Source of the DNA: an uncultured Alphaproteobacteria bacterium
GTDB taxonomy: Bacteria; Pseudomonadota; Alphaproteobacteria; Rhodobacterales; Rhodobacteraceae
Reading direction: 5' to 3'
Assembly: GCA_902556405.1 (NCBI GenBank)
Contig: CACDWF010000005.1
Location: 50,890-114,889 of the forward strand
Length of the DNA: 64,000 nucleotides
In this document: piece after piece, positions 44,969-52,727 of the stretch
How positions within the stretch are numbered: the first letter of the stretch is position 1
Layout of the letters: every line of letters begins with the position of its first letter
Program-made: the position numbers and the translations under genes
Notes under the pieces: generated by a model
Database searches by the model: none
The model's input: the letters and a program-made list of their open reading frames with translations, nothing else
What the model was told of the DNA's origin: nothing

Positions 44969-45934
44969 ATGTCTCAGTTAGATATCGAATGCAGAATTAT
45001 ACGTTATGGTGAACTTATACCTTGTAAAACAGCCTTTATCGATGCCCATACACCAGGATCTGACCAAAAGGAAAACTTTACTATTATAGGTGCGGGTGTT
45101 TCTGAGAGCCCAGATCAACACGTCCATCTTGCCCTTCCTCATGGATTTAATATTGGGGCTGCCGGGCAACCACCAAAATGTAGGAATTCGCTGCATAGTC
45201 ATAGAACTGCTGAGGTATTTTTTGTGTTGAAAGGAAGATGGCGTTTTTTTTGGGGTCGTTGGGGTACTGCGGGTGAGGTTGTTCTTCAAGAAGGAGACAT
45301 TATTAATATTCCTACAGGGATTTTTAGGGGTTTTGAAAATATAGGGAATGACTATGGGATGATTATGGCAATTTTAGGGGGTGATGATGCCGGAGGAGGT
45401 GTCATTTGGGCTCCAGAAGTTTTAGAGGACGCAAAAAATCATGGGCTCGTGTTGTCTGAAAAGGGTAAACTCTATGACACAAAAAAAGGTGAAAGCTTAC
45501 CGGATAATATGAACCCAATGCCTTCACTAACAGAGAAGGAGTTATCTGAATTTCCAGAATTAAAAGGGGATGATATTATTGCCAATCATGTTGCAAGATA
45601 TTTAGACCTTTTATCTTTATCTAAAGATAATCCTGCTAAAGTTATTGGTGAAAAAGCTAAACTGGTAGACAAGCCAGGATTTGAAGTTGAATTTATTTCT
45701 AGAAATTCACTTTCAAACAGCGCTCAAAATTCAAATAAAATAAATGTTTTAATGCCCGTTAAGGGTCATTGGAAGTTCCTTTCCAATACTTTTAAAACAG
45801 TTTTAAATCCTGGTGACACTTTTTCTGTGCCAGAAGATCTAGATTATACATTAGAACCATCAATGACCGGTGAAAGTGGTTTGTACAGGGTAATACCGAC
45901 AGACGATCCAGCTGGTGCAACATGGAGGCCATAA
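44969..45934 (+). CDS. Bicupin protein
   Basis: A 321-residue protein with two cupin domains. The first (about residues 50-150) has a metal-type motif, LHSHRTAEVFFVLKGRWRF, followed by LQEGDIINIPTGIFRGF. The second (about 225-310) keeps the barrel pattern VLNPGDTFSVPEDLDYTL but lacks obvious metal histidines. The ATG follows AAGGAG. In a catabolic operon a metal cupin could be an isomerase, epimerase or dioxygenase. The specific reaction is unknown. Confidence 0.82.
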   Translation: MSQLDIECRIIRYGELIPCKTAFIDAHTPGSDQKENFTIIGAGVSESPDQHVHLALPHGFNIGAAGQPPKCRNSLHSHRTAEVFFVLKGRWRFFWGRWGTAGEVVLQEGDIINIPTGIFRGFENIGNDYGMIMAILGGDDAGGGVIWAPEVLEDAKNHGLVLSEKGKLYDTKKGESLPDNMNPMPSLTEKELSEFPELKGDDIIANHVARYLDLLSLSKDNPAKVIGEKAKLVDKPGFEVEFISRNSLSNSAQNSNKINVLMPVKGHWKFLSNTFKTVLNPGDTFSVPEDLDYTLEPSMTGESGLYRVIPTDDPAGATWRP

Positions 45935-45935
45935 A

Positions 45936-47057
45936 GTGAAAGTACTAACAACACACGTAGGATCTCTTCCTAGATCTCAAAAAGTCGTAGATTTTATTTT
46001 TGCTAGAGAAAAAAAAGAACCTTTTTCAATAGATGAATTTGATGACGTTATGAAGAAAGCAGTTGAAGCAACAGTAAAGAAACAGAAAGATTCTGGTATT
46101 GATATAGTCTCTGATGGAGAAACAAGTAAAATTTCCTATGCTACATATGTCAAAGATAGATATACAGGGTTTGATGGCGATAGTCCAAGGAATGCGCCTC
46201 AAGACTTGAAATTATTTCCACAATATTTAAAAAAGTTAGCTGATGACGGTGGAACTCCCCAGTACGCTCGTCCGATGTGTGTGGGTGAAGTAAAATCAAA
46301 AGAAAACAATGAACTCCAAAAAGACATAAAAAACCTTAAGTCTGCTATGAAAGTTAATAATGTTGAAAAAGGCTTCATGAATGCTGCTTCACCTGGAGTT
46401 ATTTCTCTTTTTCTTCAGAATGGTTACTATCCTAGTAGAGAAAAATACCTTGAGGCCTTAGCTGAGGCAATGAAACAAGAATATGATGCAATAGTTGCTG
46501 AAGGTCTCACACTACAACTTGATTGTCCTGATTTAGCATTGTCTCGACATATGCTGTTTAATAATCTATCCGATGAAGATTTTATTAAAATTGCGAACCT
46601 CCATGTGGAAGCACTGAATCATGCTTTAAGAGACATTCCTTCAGAAAAAATTAGAGTTCACATCTGTTGGGGAAACTATGAGGGTCCACATGTTTGCGAT
46701 ATTTCAATGAAAAAAATGTTTGATACACTTATGTCGTCAAAAGCACAGTACTTACTTTTTGAAACCTCCAATCCAAGGCATGCTCATGAATGGCAAATTT
46801 TTCAAGAGCGAAAGAATGATATTCCGGACAACAAAATACTTGTACCTGGATGCTTAGATTCTACTACGAACTTTGTTGAGCATCCAATGCTTGTTGCAGA
46901 GAGGATAAATAAGTTCGTGAATATTGTAGGGCACGACCGTGTAATTGGTGGTACGGATTGCGGTTTTGGTACATTTGCTGGATTTGGAGCTATTGATCCA
47001 GACATCGCCTATGCAAAGCTGAAATCATTAGCAGAGGGTGCGTCACTAGTAAAATGA
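45936..47057 (+). CDS. MetE core-like (cobalamin-independent methionine synthase II family) protein
   Basis: A 373-residue TIM-barrel protein corresponding only to the C-terminal catalytic half of MetE. The N-terminal THVGSLPR is typical. Zinc ligands are visible as His-x-Cys in VHICWGNYEG and a later Cys in GTDCGFGTF. The family includes core methionine synthases and alkyl-transferases such as epoxyalkane:coenzyme M transferase. GTG 45936 is used, behind GGAGG. Its place in a sugar-catabolic operon suggests alkyl or methyl transfer from the substrate to a thiol, rather than housekeeping methionine synthesis. Confidence 0.85.
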   Translation: MKVLTTHVGSLPRSQKVVDFIFAREKKEPFSIDEFDDVMKKAVEATVKKQKDSGIDIVSDGETSKISYATYVKDRYTGFDGDSPRNAPQDLKLFPQYLKKLADDGGTPQYARPMCVGEVKSKENNELQKDIKNLKSAMKVNNVEKGFMNAASPGVISLFLQNGYYPSREKYLEALAEAMKQEYDAIVAEGLTLQLDCPDLALSRHMLFNNLSDEDFIKIANLHVEALNHALRDIPSEKIRVHICWGNYEGPHVCDISMKKMFDTLMSSKAQYLLFETSNPRHAHEWQIFQERKNDIPDNKILVPGCLDSTTNFVEHPMLVAERINKFVNIVGHDRVIGGTDCGFGTFAGFGAIDPDIAYAKLKSLAEGASLVK

Positions 47058-47752
47058 AGCCATCTGTCGTTCTTATACCAGGAATGATGTGCAATGAAGA
47101 TATTTTTTCTCATCAAATCAATGTATTAGAAAAAGTTTTTAACGTTATAGTTATTGAGTTCAATGAGCATCGTGATATCGAGTTGGGTGTTAAAGATTTA
47201 GCTTCAAATTTACCGAATAAATTTCATCTTCTAGGCCACTCCATGGGAGGCATTGTTGCTATGGAACTTGTCAAGCAACATAGTAACAGAGTGCTCTCTT
47301 TAGCTTTACTAAATACTAATCCTTATGAAGAAAAAGAGGAGGTAAAGGATAGGAGGAATAAAACTCTTAAAGAGTTGGATGCATTGGATTTAATAACGTT
47401 AATGAAATCTGATTATATATCTCGATACTTTCCTGATGACTGCAGAGATAAAAATAAACTTATTCAACAATGTGTAGATATGGCATCTAAACTGGATAAA
47501 AAAGTATTTTATAATCAATCTGTTGCACTTAGAGACCGAAAGGATCAAACCTCCATTTTAGAAAACGTTAATTGCAAAACGCTTATTATATGTGGTGAAA
47601 GTGATCAACTCTGCCCGGTATCTTATCATTCTGATATGAATAAAATGATCAAAAGCTCTGATCTTATAGTTTTGGACAGTGTAGGTCACATGCCAATAAT
47701 TGAGTGCCCTCTAATATTAAATAATCATTTAAAAAACTTTTACTTAAAATAA
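47054..47752 (+). CDS. Alpha/beta hydrolase
   Basis: A 232-residue hydrolase with the nucleophile elbow GHSMGG at about residue 69, a probable acid in CGESDQLCP and the histidine in VGHMPIIE. It begins with VVLIPGMMCNEDIF, forming the oxyanion-hole region. It overlaps the MetE-like gene by ATGA and is the last gene of the catabolic operon. It likely cleaves an ester, lactone or thioester in the same pathway. Confidence 0.87.
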   Translation: MKPSVVLIPGMMCNEDIFSHQINVLEKVFNVIVIEFNEHRDIELGVKDLASNLPNKFHLLGHSMGGIVAMELVKQHSNRVLSLALLNTNPYEEKEEVKDRRNKTLKELDALDLITLMKSDYISRYFPDDCRDKNKLIQQCVDMASKLDKKVFYNQSVALRDRKDQTSILENVNCKTLIICGESDQLCPVSYHSDMNKMIKSSDLIVLDSVGHMPIIECPLILNNHLKNFYLK

Positions 47753-47794
47753 AAATATGTAGTGTATAGTCCAGAGTAGACTTAGGGGGCTGAT

Positions 47795-48796
47795 TTGAAG
47801 CTACTAGTTGCCGACATTGGCGGGACAAATGCGCGTTTTGGTTATCAGAAAAATAAGGAATCTGAGATAGAGCATATTGAGTTCTTTAATTGTGTTGATT
47901 TTAAAAATATAGACCACGCTGTTTTACACTATATCTCTAAAAATCAGCTGGTTGTTGATAATCTATCTTTATCTATCGCCGGACCTTGCGAAGATAATCT
48001 AATAAAGTTCACTAATAACCATTGGTTTTTTAAAAAAAACGAGCTTTTAAAAAAAATTGGCGGTAATAGCTTGTTAGCCGTTAATGACTTTGCTGCCCAA
48101 GGATTAGGGTTTACATCATTTTTCAAAAATAATCTCAATTTTTTAGATAAAAAGGTTCTTAAAGACCATAAGCTTTATTTATTAAAGTCCGGAAAGATTA
48201 TTGATAATAGTAATGTACTTATAACAGGACCTGGAACAGGTCTTGGTGTTAGTACTCTTTTATTTCATAATAATGGGCTACTTCCAATTCAAGGAGAGGG
48301 AGGTAATGTAAATTTTTCTCCTGCAACCAAACTGGAAATTGATCTTCTTAAGTGGTTAGCTGATAAAATGAATTACGTGCCTACTGAAGAAGTTTTAAGT
48401 GGAAGAGGTTTAGTAAATATTTACAATTATTTTGTAGCAAAGAAAAAGTGTTTTTCGCAATTCTCAACTGCAGAAGAGATAGGTCAAGCTGCAATTAATG
48501 GTGATATAATATCAAAAGATGCTGCGAAATTAATGATTGAAATCTTTGCAACATCAATTGCAAATAATATTTTAATAACAGGCAGTCAAAAATGCGTAAT
48601 TATCTGTGGTGGAATATCTGTAAAACTACACGACTTATTTTTTGAGAGTAGATTTTTTGAGAGGTTAAAGAGTAAGGGGAGGTATCAAGAATACGTCGAT
48701 AAAGTCCCAATATTGCTATCTTATGATAAAAATAACGGATTAAAAGGAGCTGCGGAAGCCTTTTATAATCCTTTCTTTAAAAACAAAACCTTTTAA
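47795..48796 (+). CDS. glk: Glucokinase
   Basis: A 333-residue ROK-unrelated bacterial glucokinase that phosphorylates glucose with ATP. The phosphate-1 motif is VADIGGTNARFG, the catalytic Asp is in AVNDFAAQG, and GPGTGLGVS, GEGGNVNFSP and IICGGISVKL match the family. The start is TTG at 47795 behind a strong GGGGG. It lies just upstream of the alpha-glucoside transport genes, so it would capture glucose released by the GH63 and GH4 enzymes. Confidence 0.93.
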   Translation: MKLLVADIGGTNARFGYQKNKESEIEHIEFFNCVDFKNIDHAVLHYISKNQLVVDNLSLSIAGPCEDNLIKFTNNHWFFKKNELLKKIGGNSLLAVNDFAAQGLGFTSFFKNNLNFLDKKVLKDHKLYLLKSGKIIDNSNVLITGPGTGLGVSTLLFHNNGLLPIQGEGGNVNFSPATKLEIDLLKWLADKMNYVPTEEVLSGRGLVNIYNYFVAKKKCFSQFSTAEEIGQAAINGDIISKDAAKLMIEIFATSIANNILITGSQKCVIICGGISVKLHDLFFESRFFERLKSKGRYQEYVDKVPILLSYDKNNGLKGAAEAFYNPFFKNKTF

Positions 48797-48825
48797 CTTA
48801 AATTTATTCATCATATGAAAATTAA

Positions 48826-48850
48826 AATTTAGAAAAATCATTTCTAAATT
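48826..48850 (+). repeat. AT-rich inverted repeat downstream of glk
   Basis: AATTTAGAAA and TTTCTAAATT form a perfect 10-bp inverted repeat around the loop AATCA. No T-tract follows, so it is a weak terminator candidate for glk at best. It could also be a regulatory site upstream of the AglR-like regulator. Confidence 0.4.
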
Positions 48851-48869
48851 CCAATATTCAAAAAAATAA

Positions 48870-48898
48870 TTGCCGAAACCGGTTTCGTTATTGATAAT
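48870..48898 (+). promoter_or_regulatory. Candidate promoter of the alpha-glucoside operon
   Basis: TTGCCG at 48870-48875 and GATAAT at 48893-48898 are 17 bases apart. The palindromic operator fills the -35/-10 spacer, so repressor binding would exclude RNA polymerase. The predicted start point near 48905 supports translation from the ATG at 48917 and excludes an upstream in-frame ATG at 48899. Confidence 0.6.
48874..48887. promoter_or_regulatory. LacI-family operator CGAAACCGGTTTCG
   Basis: A perfect 14-bp palindrome with a central CG step lies 30 bases upstream of the LacI gene start. It resembles operators bound by AglR-type regulators of alpha-glucoside uptake in alphaproteobacteria. Its position inside the promoter spacer suggests autoregulation and control of the whole downstream operon. 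Confidence 0.8.
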
Positions 48899-48916
48899 AT
48901 GATTCGTGGGGGACTG

Positions 48917-50056
48917 ATGCGATTAGAAAACTTATCAGACGACATTGACTCTAGTGGTGTAAATAGAATTACAATAAACGACTTGGCTGAGGCTCTAAAT
49001 CTCACAAAGGGAACCGTTTCAAAGGCTTTAAATGAGTATTCCGATATCTCGGAGGCAACAAGATTGCGTGTGCAAAGGAAAGCTGCCGAGTTAGACTATC
49101 GTCCGTTAGCATATGCTCAGGCAATCAAAACAGGAAAAGTGCGATCACTTGGGCTCGTATTTCAGACAGATAGTGAGAGACCTTTTTTAGCAGATTTTCT
49201 CACAGGCGTTTCTCAAACAGCAACTAAAAAAAACTGGTCATTGACCGTAGCTTCTGCTGTTAGTGAGGATGAAGTTCTTTCAACCATCAAAAGATTAATT
49301 GATGAACGAAAGGCAGATGGATTTATTTTACCTAGGACAAAGGTAAAAGATGCAAGAATAGAACTGTTAAGAGCTAAAAACATTCCATTCGTGTTATACG
49401 GGAGAACACAAGACCAAACAGACTGCGCTTGGTATGATATTGTTGGAGAAAATGCCATGTGCCAAGCAGTTGAACGTCTTTATTTACTTGGGCATAGGAA
49501 TATCGCCTTTATAAATAGCAATGTAGAATATAATTTTGCACATCTTAGGCTTCAAGGCTACCTCAAAGGGTTGAAAAAATTAGGTCTGAAACACGATGAT
49601 AATATGGTTTTAAATGGAGTTATGACTACGAAAGATGGTGAAAATGCTACCCGAAAGCTTTTGTATGAATCTTGTCCACCAACAGCTATATTGTATGCAA
49701 CAGATGTCGCTGCGCTAGGTGCTTATAAAGTTGCATCAGAGTTGGGATTACAAATAGGTAAGGAGCTTTCTATCATTTCATATGATGGCGTTCCTGAAGG
49801 TGCTTTTGCTAATCCACCATTAACAACATTCAAGATTGATACAAAGAAGGCTGGAGAACAGTTAGCTGCTCTACTTATAAAACGTGTAAATGGAGAAGCA
49901 GTGGAACTGTTACGGGAGACCGACCCGGCTATTTTGTACCCAGGTGAGTCTGATGGGTCACCTACCGTATCAAGCAAGGAACTGTCTTGTTTGCTTGAAG
50001 AAGCTAAGATAGTCAAAAATTTAACTAAAAAGAAAGGGAGTGTATATGACGATTAG
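48917..50056 (+). CDS. LacI-family regulator, AglR-like
   Basis: A 379-residue LacI repressor. The helix-turn-helix ITINDLAEALNLTKGTVSKAL begins near residue 18, followed by the hinge DYRPLAYAQAI, an effector domain with SLGLVFQTDSERPF, and SIISYDGVPEGAFANPPLTTF. Start 48917 has GGGGGA upstream and lies after the predicted transcription start. It overlaps the binding-protein gene by 11 bases. The gene order regulator, binding protein, two permeases, glycosidase, ATPase is that of aglR-aglEFGAK-type loci. Confidence 0.92.
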   Translation: MRLENLSDDIDSSGVNRITINDLAEALNLTKGTVSKALNEYSDISEATRLRVQRKAAELDYRPLAYAQAIKTGKVRSLGLVFQTDSERPFLADFLTGVSQTATKKNWSLTVASAVSEDEVLSTIKRLIDERKADGFILPRTKVKDARIELLRAKNIPFVLYGRTQDQTDCAWYDIVGENAMCQAVERLYLLGHRNIAFINSNVEYNFAHLRLQGYLKGLKKLGLKHDDNMVLNGVMTTKDGENATRKLLYESCPPTAILYATDVAALGAYKVASELGLQIGKELSIISYDGVPEGAFANPPLTTFKIDTKKAGEQLAALLIKRVNGEAVELLRETDPAILYPGESDGSPTVSSKELSCLLEEAKIVKNLTKKKGSVYDD

Positions 50057-51404
50057 TAAATTTAAAATAACTAAGAGCTTTCTATTAGGATCAGCTCTGT
50101 CCATTGGATTATCAGCGGCAACTGCAATAGCTGATATCCGTTTTTGGACAACAGAGGAGCAGCCTGCACGCTTAGCAAAACAACAAGCGATGGCTGAGTC
50201 ATTTAAAGCAAAGACTGGAATAGGTGTTGAGGTTATTCCAATTTCAGAAAAAGACCTAGGCACTCGTGCTACCGCGGCATTTGCGGCAGGCGATCTACCA
50301 GACGTAATCTACCATACTTTGCAGTATGCTTTGCCGTGGGCAGAGGCTGGGATACTTGATACCGACGCTGCAACTGATATTGTTAATAGCTTAGGTAAAT
50401 CTACTTTTGCGTCTGGTGCTCTATCTATGGCTGCCGTAGATAATGGTGTAGCAGCAGTTCCAGTAGATGGTTGGACACAAATGGTTGTGTATAGAAAAGA
50501 TCTTTTTGATAAAGCAGGGCTCGATGCACCAACTTCATATGCAAATGTAGAAAAAGCCTTAAAGAAACTTCATAATCCTCCATCAATGTATGGTTTTGTT
50601 GCTGCAACAAAGGTCGATGAAAACTTTATGAGTCAAGTCTTAGAGCATGTATTTTTAGCAAATGGTGTTTCTCCGGTTGATTCCGGTGGTTTTAGTCCAC
50701 TTGATGAAGCGAAAACTACTGAGGTTTTAGATTTTTATAAATCTATCGTAAAAGCTTCTCCTCCAGGTGAATTGTTCTGGAAGCAATCAAGAGAACTGTA
50801 CTTTGCGGGCAAGGCAGCAATGATTATTTGGTCACCTTTTATTTTAGATGAGCTTGCTGGACTGCGAGACAGCGCTCCTCCTACCATTAATAGTGACCCA
50901 ACAAGTGGCGAGCTTGCTTCAAAGACTGGAATCGTGACCACCTTTTCGGGACCATCAAATCCGTCAGGCGCTGCTTGGGGAGATGTTCGATATTTTGGGA
51001 TTACCACAGATGCTGAAACCGACGAAGCAATGAAGTTTGTTGAATATTCAATGAACGAGGGGTATACATCTACTCTATCGATTGCACCTGAGGGAAAGTT
51101 TCCAGTGAGACGCGGAAACTCATCTGACTCAGAGGCTTTTGTAAAAGCATGGTCTAAATTACCTGTTGGTGTCGATAGAAAGGCACCTTTATCAGAGCTA
51201 TATGCACAAGAGATGATAGATGAAATAGTTTCCGGCCTTAGTGTAGCAAAACGATGGGGAGTTTCCGAGGGACAGTTATCTTTAGCTTCAAAAATCATTA
51301 ACTCTCAGGCAATAAATAGAATTGTCAGGCAGTATACTGATGATGAGATATCTGCTTCTGCTGCAGTTGCTGCTATGAACAAGGAACTTTCTCAAATTAA
51401 TTAA
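50046..51404 (+). CDS. Alpha-glucoside-type ABC transporter substrate-binding protein (AglE-like)
   Basis: A 452-residue periplasmic binding protein with a signal peptide ending near ATAIAD. The mature part starts with IRFWTTEEQPARLAKQQ and carries the AglE-like segments GDLPDVIYHTLQYALPWAEAG, GKAAMIIWSPFILDELAG and ISEKDLGTRATAAFAAG. ATG 50046 follows AAGGGAG and overlaps the LacI stop. An intrinsic terminator follows it. The ligand is probably an alpha-glucoside such as glucosylglycerate, sucrose, trehalose or maltose, inferred from the enzymes in the same operon. Confidence 0.9.
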   Translation: MTISKFKITKSFLLGSALSIGLSAATAIADIRFWTTEEQPARLAKQQAMAESFKAKTGIGVEVIPISEKDLGTRATAAFAAGDLPDVIYHTLQYALPWAEAGILDTDAATDIVNSLGKSTFASGALSMAAVDNGVAAVPVDGWTQMVVYRKDLFDKAGLDAPTSYANVEKALKKLHNPPSMYGFVAATKVDENFMSQVLEHVFLANGVSPVDSGGFSPLDEAKTTEVLDFYKSIVKASPPGELFWKQSRELYFAGKAAMIIWSPFILDELAGLRDSAPPTINSDPTSGELASKTGIVTTFSGPSNPSGAAWGDVRYFGITTDAETDEAMKFVEYSMNEGYTSTLSIAPEGKFPVRRGNSSDSEAFVKAWSKLPVGVDRKAPLSELYAQEMIDEIVSGLSVAKRWGVSEGQLSLASKIINSQAINRIVRQYTDDEISASAAVAAMNKELSQIN

Positions 51405-51411
51405 TTACTTT

Positions 51412-51446
51412 TAAGGGCAGCCACATTTTTGGCTGCCCTTATTTTA
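51412..51446 (+). terminator. Intrinsic terminator after the AglE-like gene
   Basis: A 12-bp stem TAAGGGCAGCCA / TGGCTGCCCTTA (51412-51423 and 51430-51441) with loop CATTTT is followed by a short T-rich tail. It lies eight bases after the binding-protein stop. As in the first importer, it should reduce read-through into the permease genes. Confidence 0.88.
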
Positions 51447-51482
51447 TCTAAGACATCCCCTATTGAAATATTAAATAAGTTT

Positions 51483-52727
51483 ATGCTCGGATTTTTTTAC
51501 ACCAAAAGTAACGGGACGTTAGCAAAAAAAGAGGGACAGCTTGCTTGGGTTCTTTTATTTCCGACTTTATTAATAATTTTTTCTATCGTTATATTGCCTT
51601 TAATTTCAATTTTTTGGATTAGCTTCAAGCCAATTAGTCTTAGTGATTTGAGACCTCCAAAACCTATAATTAAAGAACGATTAAAAGGGAAACTTGAGAT
51701 AGAAGGTGATAAGGGTGAGATTCATTATAGAATCCGAAACTCATCTCGAGATCAAATTATAAATAATGTGAAATTAGTAGATACTATACCACGAGGATTA
51801 AAAGTTTTAAATCTTGATGATCGTTGTCAAATTGATCAAAGAAAACTTTCTTGCAATCTTGGCAGCTTCAAAGGTGGATATCGAGAGGTGTTGAAGCTCA
51901 AAGTAACCTCTGATGAAATATTTTACATTAATAAGATTTTGCCAAAAGAAACCATTCCCAAAATGACTGGAAAATCTGAAAATGTGCTTACGAATTTGAA
52001 TTTTTCTTTGGTTAACTTTGTAAAAATTTTCGATAGAGATGAATTTTTTCAAGTTTTATTTGTAACTCTCTTTTACACCGTTTTTGGTACTGTAGGTGCA
52101 CTACTTATGGGTTTGTTAGCAGCATTAATCTTAAATACAAATTTTAGAGGACAGGGAATTTTTCGAGGATTATTTTTATTTCCATATGTTGCTCCGGTTA
52201 TTGCAGTAGCTTTCACCTGGGTATTATTATTTGATCCGTTCTCTGGTTCCATAAATGCACTTCTGATTCAAATGCAAGTGATTGAAACTCCAATAAATTT
52301 TTTTGGGAAACGCCCTCTTGCATTAATTATGGTAACTGTATTTGAGATTTGGCGCTACTTTCCACTTTCTTTTCTTTTTATTTTAGCGCGAATGCAGTCT
52401 ATTGATAACGAAATGTATGAGGCCGCAGAGATGGATGGAGCATCACCGTTCCAGAAGTTTTGGTATCTGAGCATACCGATGTTATTAGGCATTTTAAGTA
52501 TTCTTTTTTTATTAAGATTTATTTGGACGTTTAATAAATTCGATGACATTTTTCTTCTTACAGGGGGAAATGCTGGCACTAGAACATTAACGGTTAATGT
52601 ATACGAACAAGCTTTCGCTCTTTCAAATATAGGAGCAGGAGCGGCCGTCGCTGTAGTGATTTTTATGTTTCTTTTAATTTTTTCTATTCTTTTCTTTAAA
52701 TTCATAAGCCGGGAAGAAGGTTTATGA
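51483..52727 (+). CDS. ABC permease AglF-like with an inserted DUF11-like domain
   Basis: A 414-residue permease. After the first helix (about residues 20-47) a periplasmic insertion runs to residue 185, with DUF11-like sequence at about 66-145: HYRIRNSSRDQIINNVKLVD, then TIPRGLKV, and Cys115 and Cys124 as a likely disulfide. Five further helices follow, with the EAA loop MYEAAEMDGASPFQKFWYL. The placement matches the large P2 periplasmic loop of MalF, which contacts the binding protein. The start at 51483 avoids the terminator hairpin; its Shine-Dalgarno is weak. It overlaps the next permease by ATGA. Confidence 0.88.
   Translation: MLGFFYTKSNGTLAKKEGQLAWVLLFPTLLIIFSIVILPLISIFWISFKPISLSDLRPPKPIIKERLKGKLEIEGDKGEIHYRIRNSSRDQIINNVKLVDTIPRGLKVLNLDDRCQIDQRKLSCNLGSFKGGYREVLKLKVTSDEIFYINKILPKETIPKMTGKSENVLTNLNFSLVNFVKIFDRDEFFQVLFVTLFYTVFGTVGALLMGLLAALILNTNFRGQGIFRGLFLFPYVAPVIAVAFTWVLLFDPFSGSINALLIQMQVIETPINFFGKRPLALIMVTVFEIWRYFPLSFLFILARMQSIDNEMYEAAEMDGASPFQKFWYLSIPMLLGILSILFLLRFIWTFNKFDDIFLLTGGNAGTRTLTVNVYEQAFALSNIGAGAAVAVVIFMFLLIFSILFFKFISREEGL

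Noticed and set aside
48899..48916. Upstream ATG for the AglR-like regulator
   Set aside because: It lies directly behind the -10 element, before the predicted transcription start, whereas ATG 48917 has GGGGGA in front.
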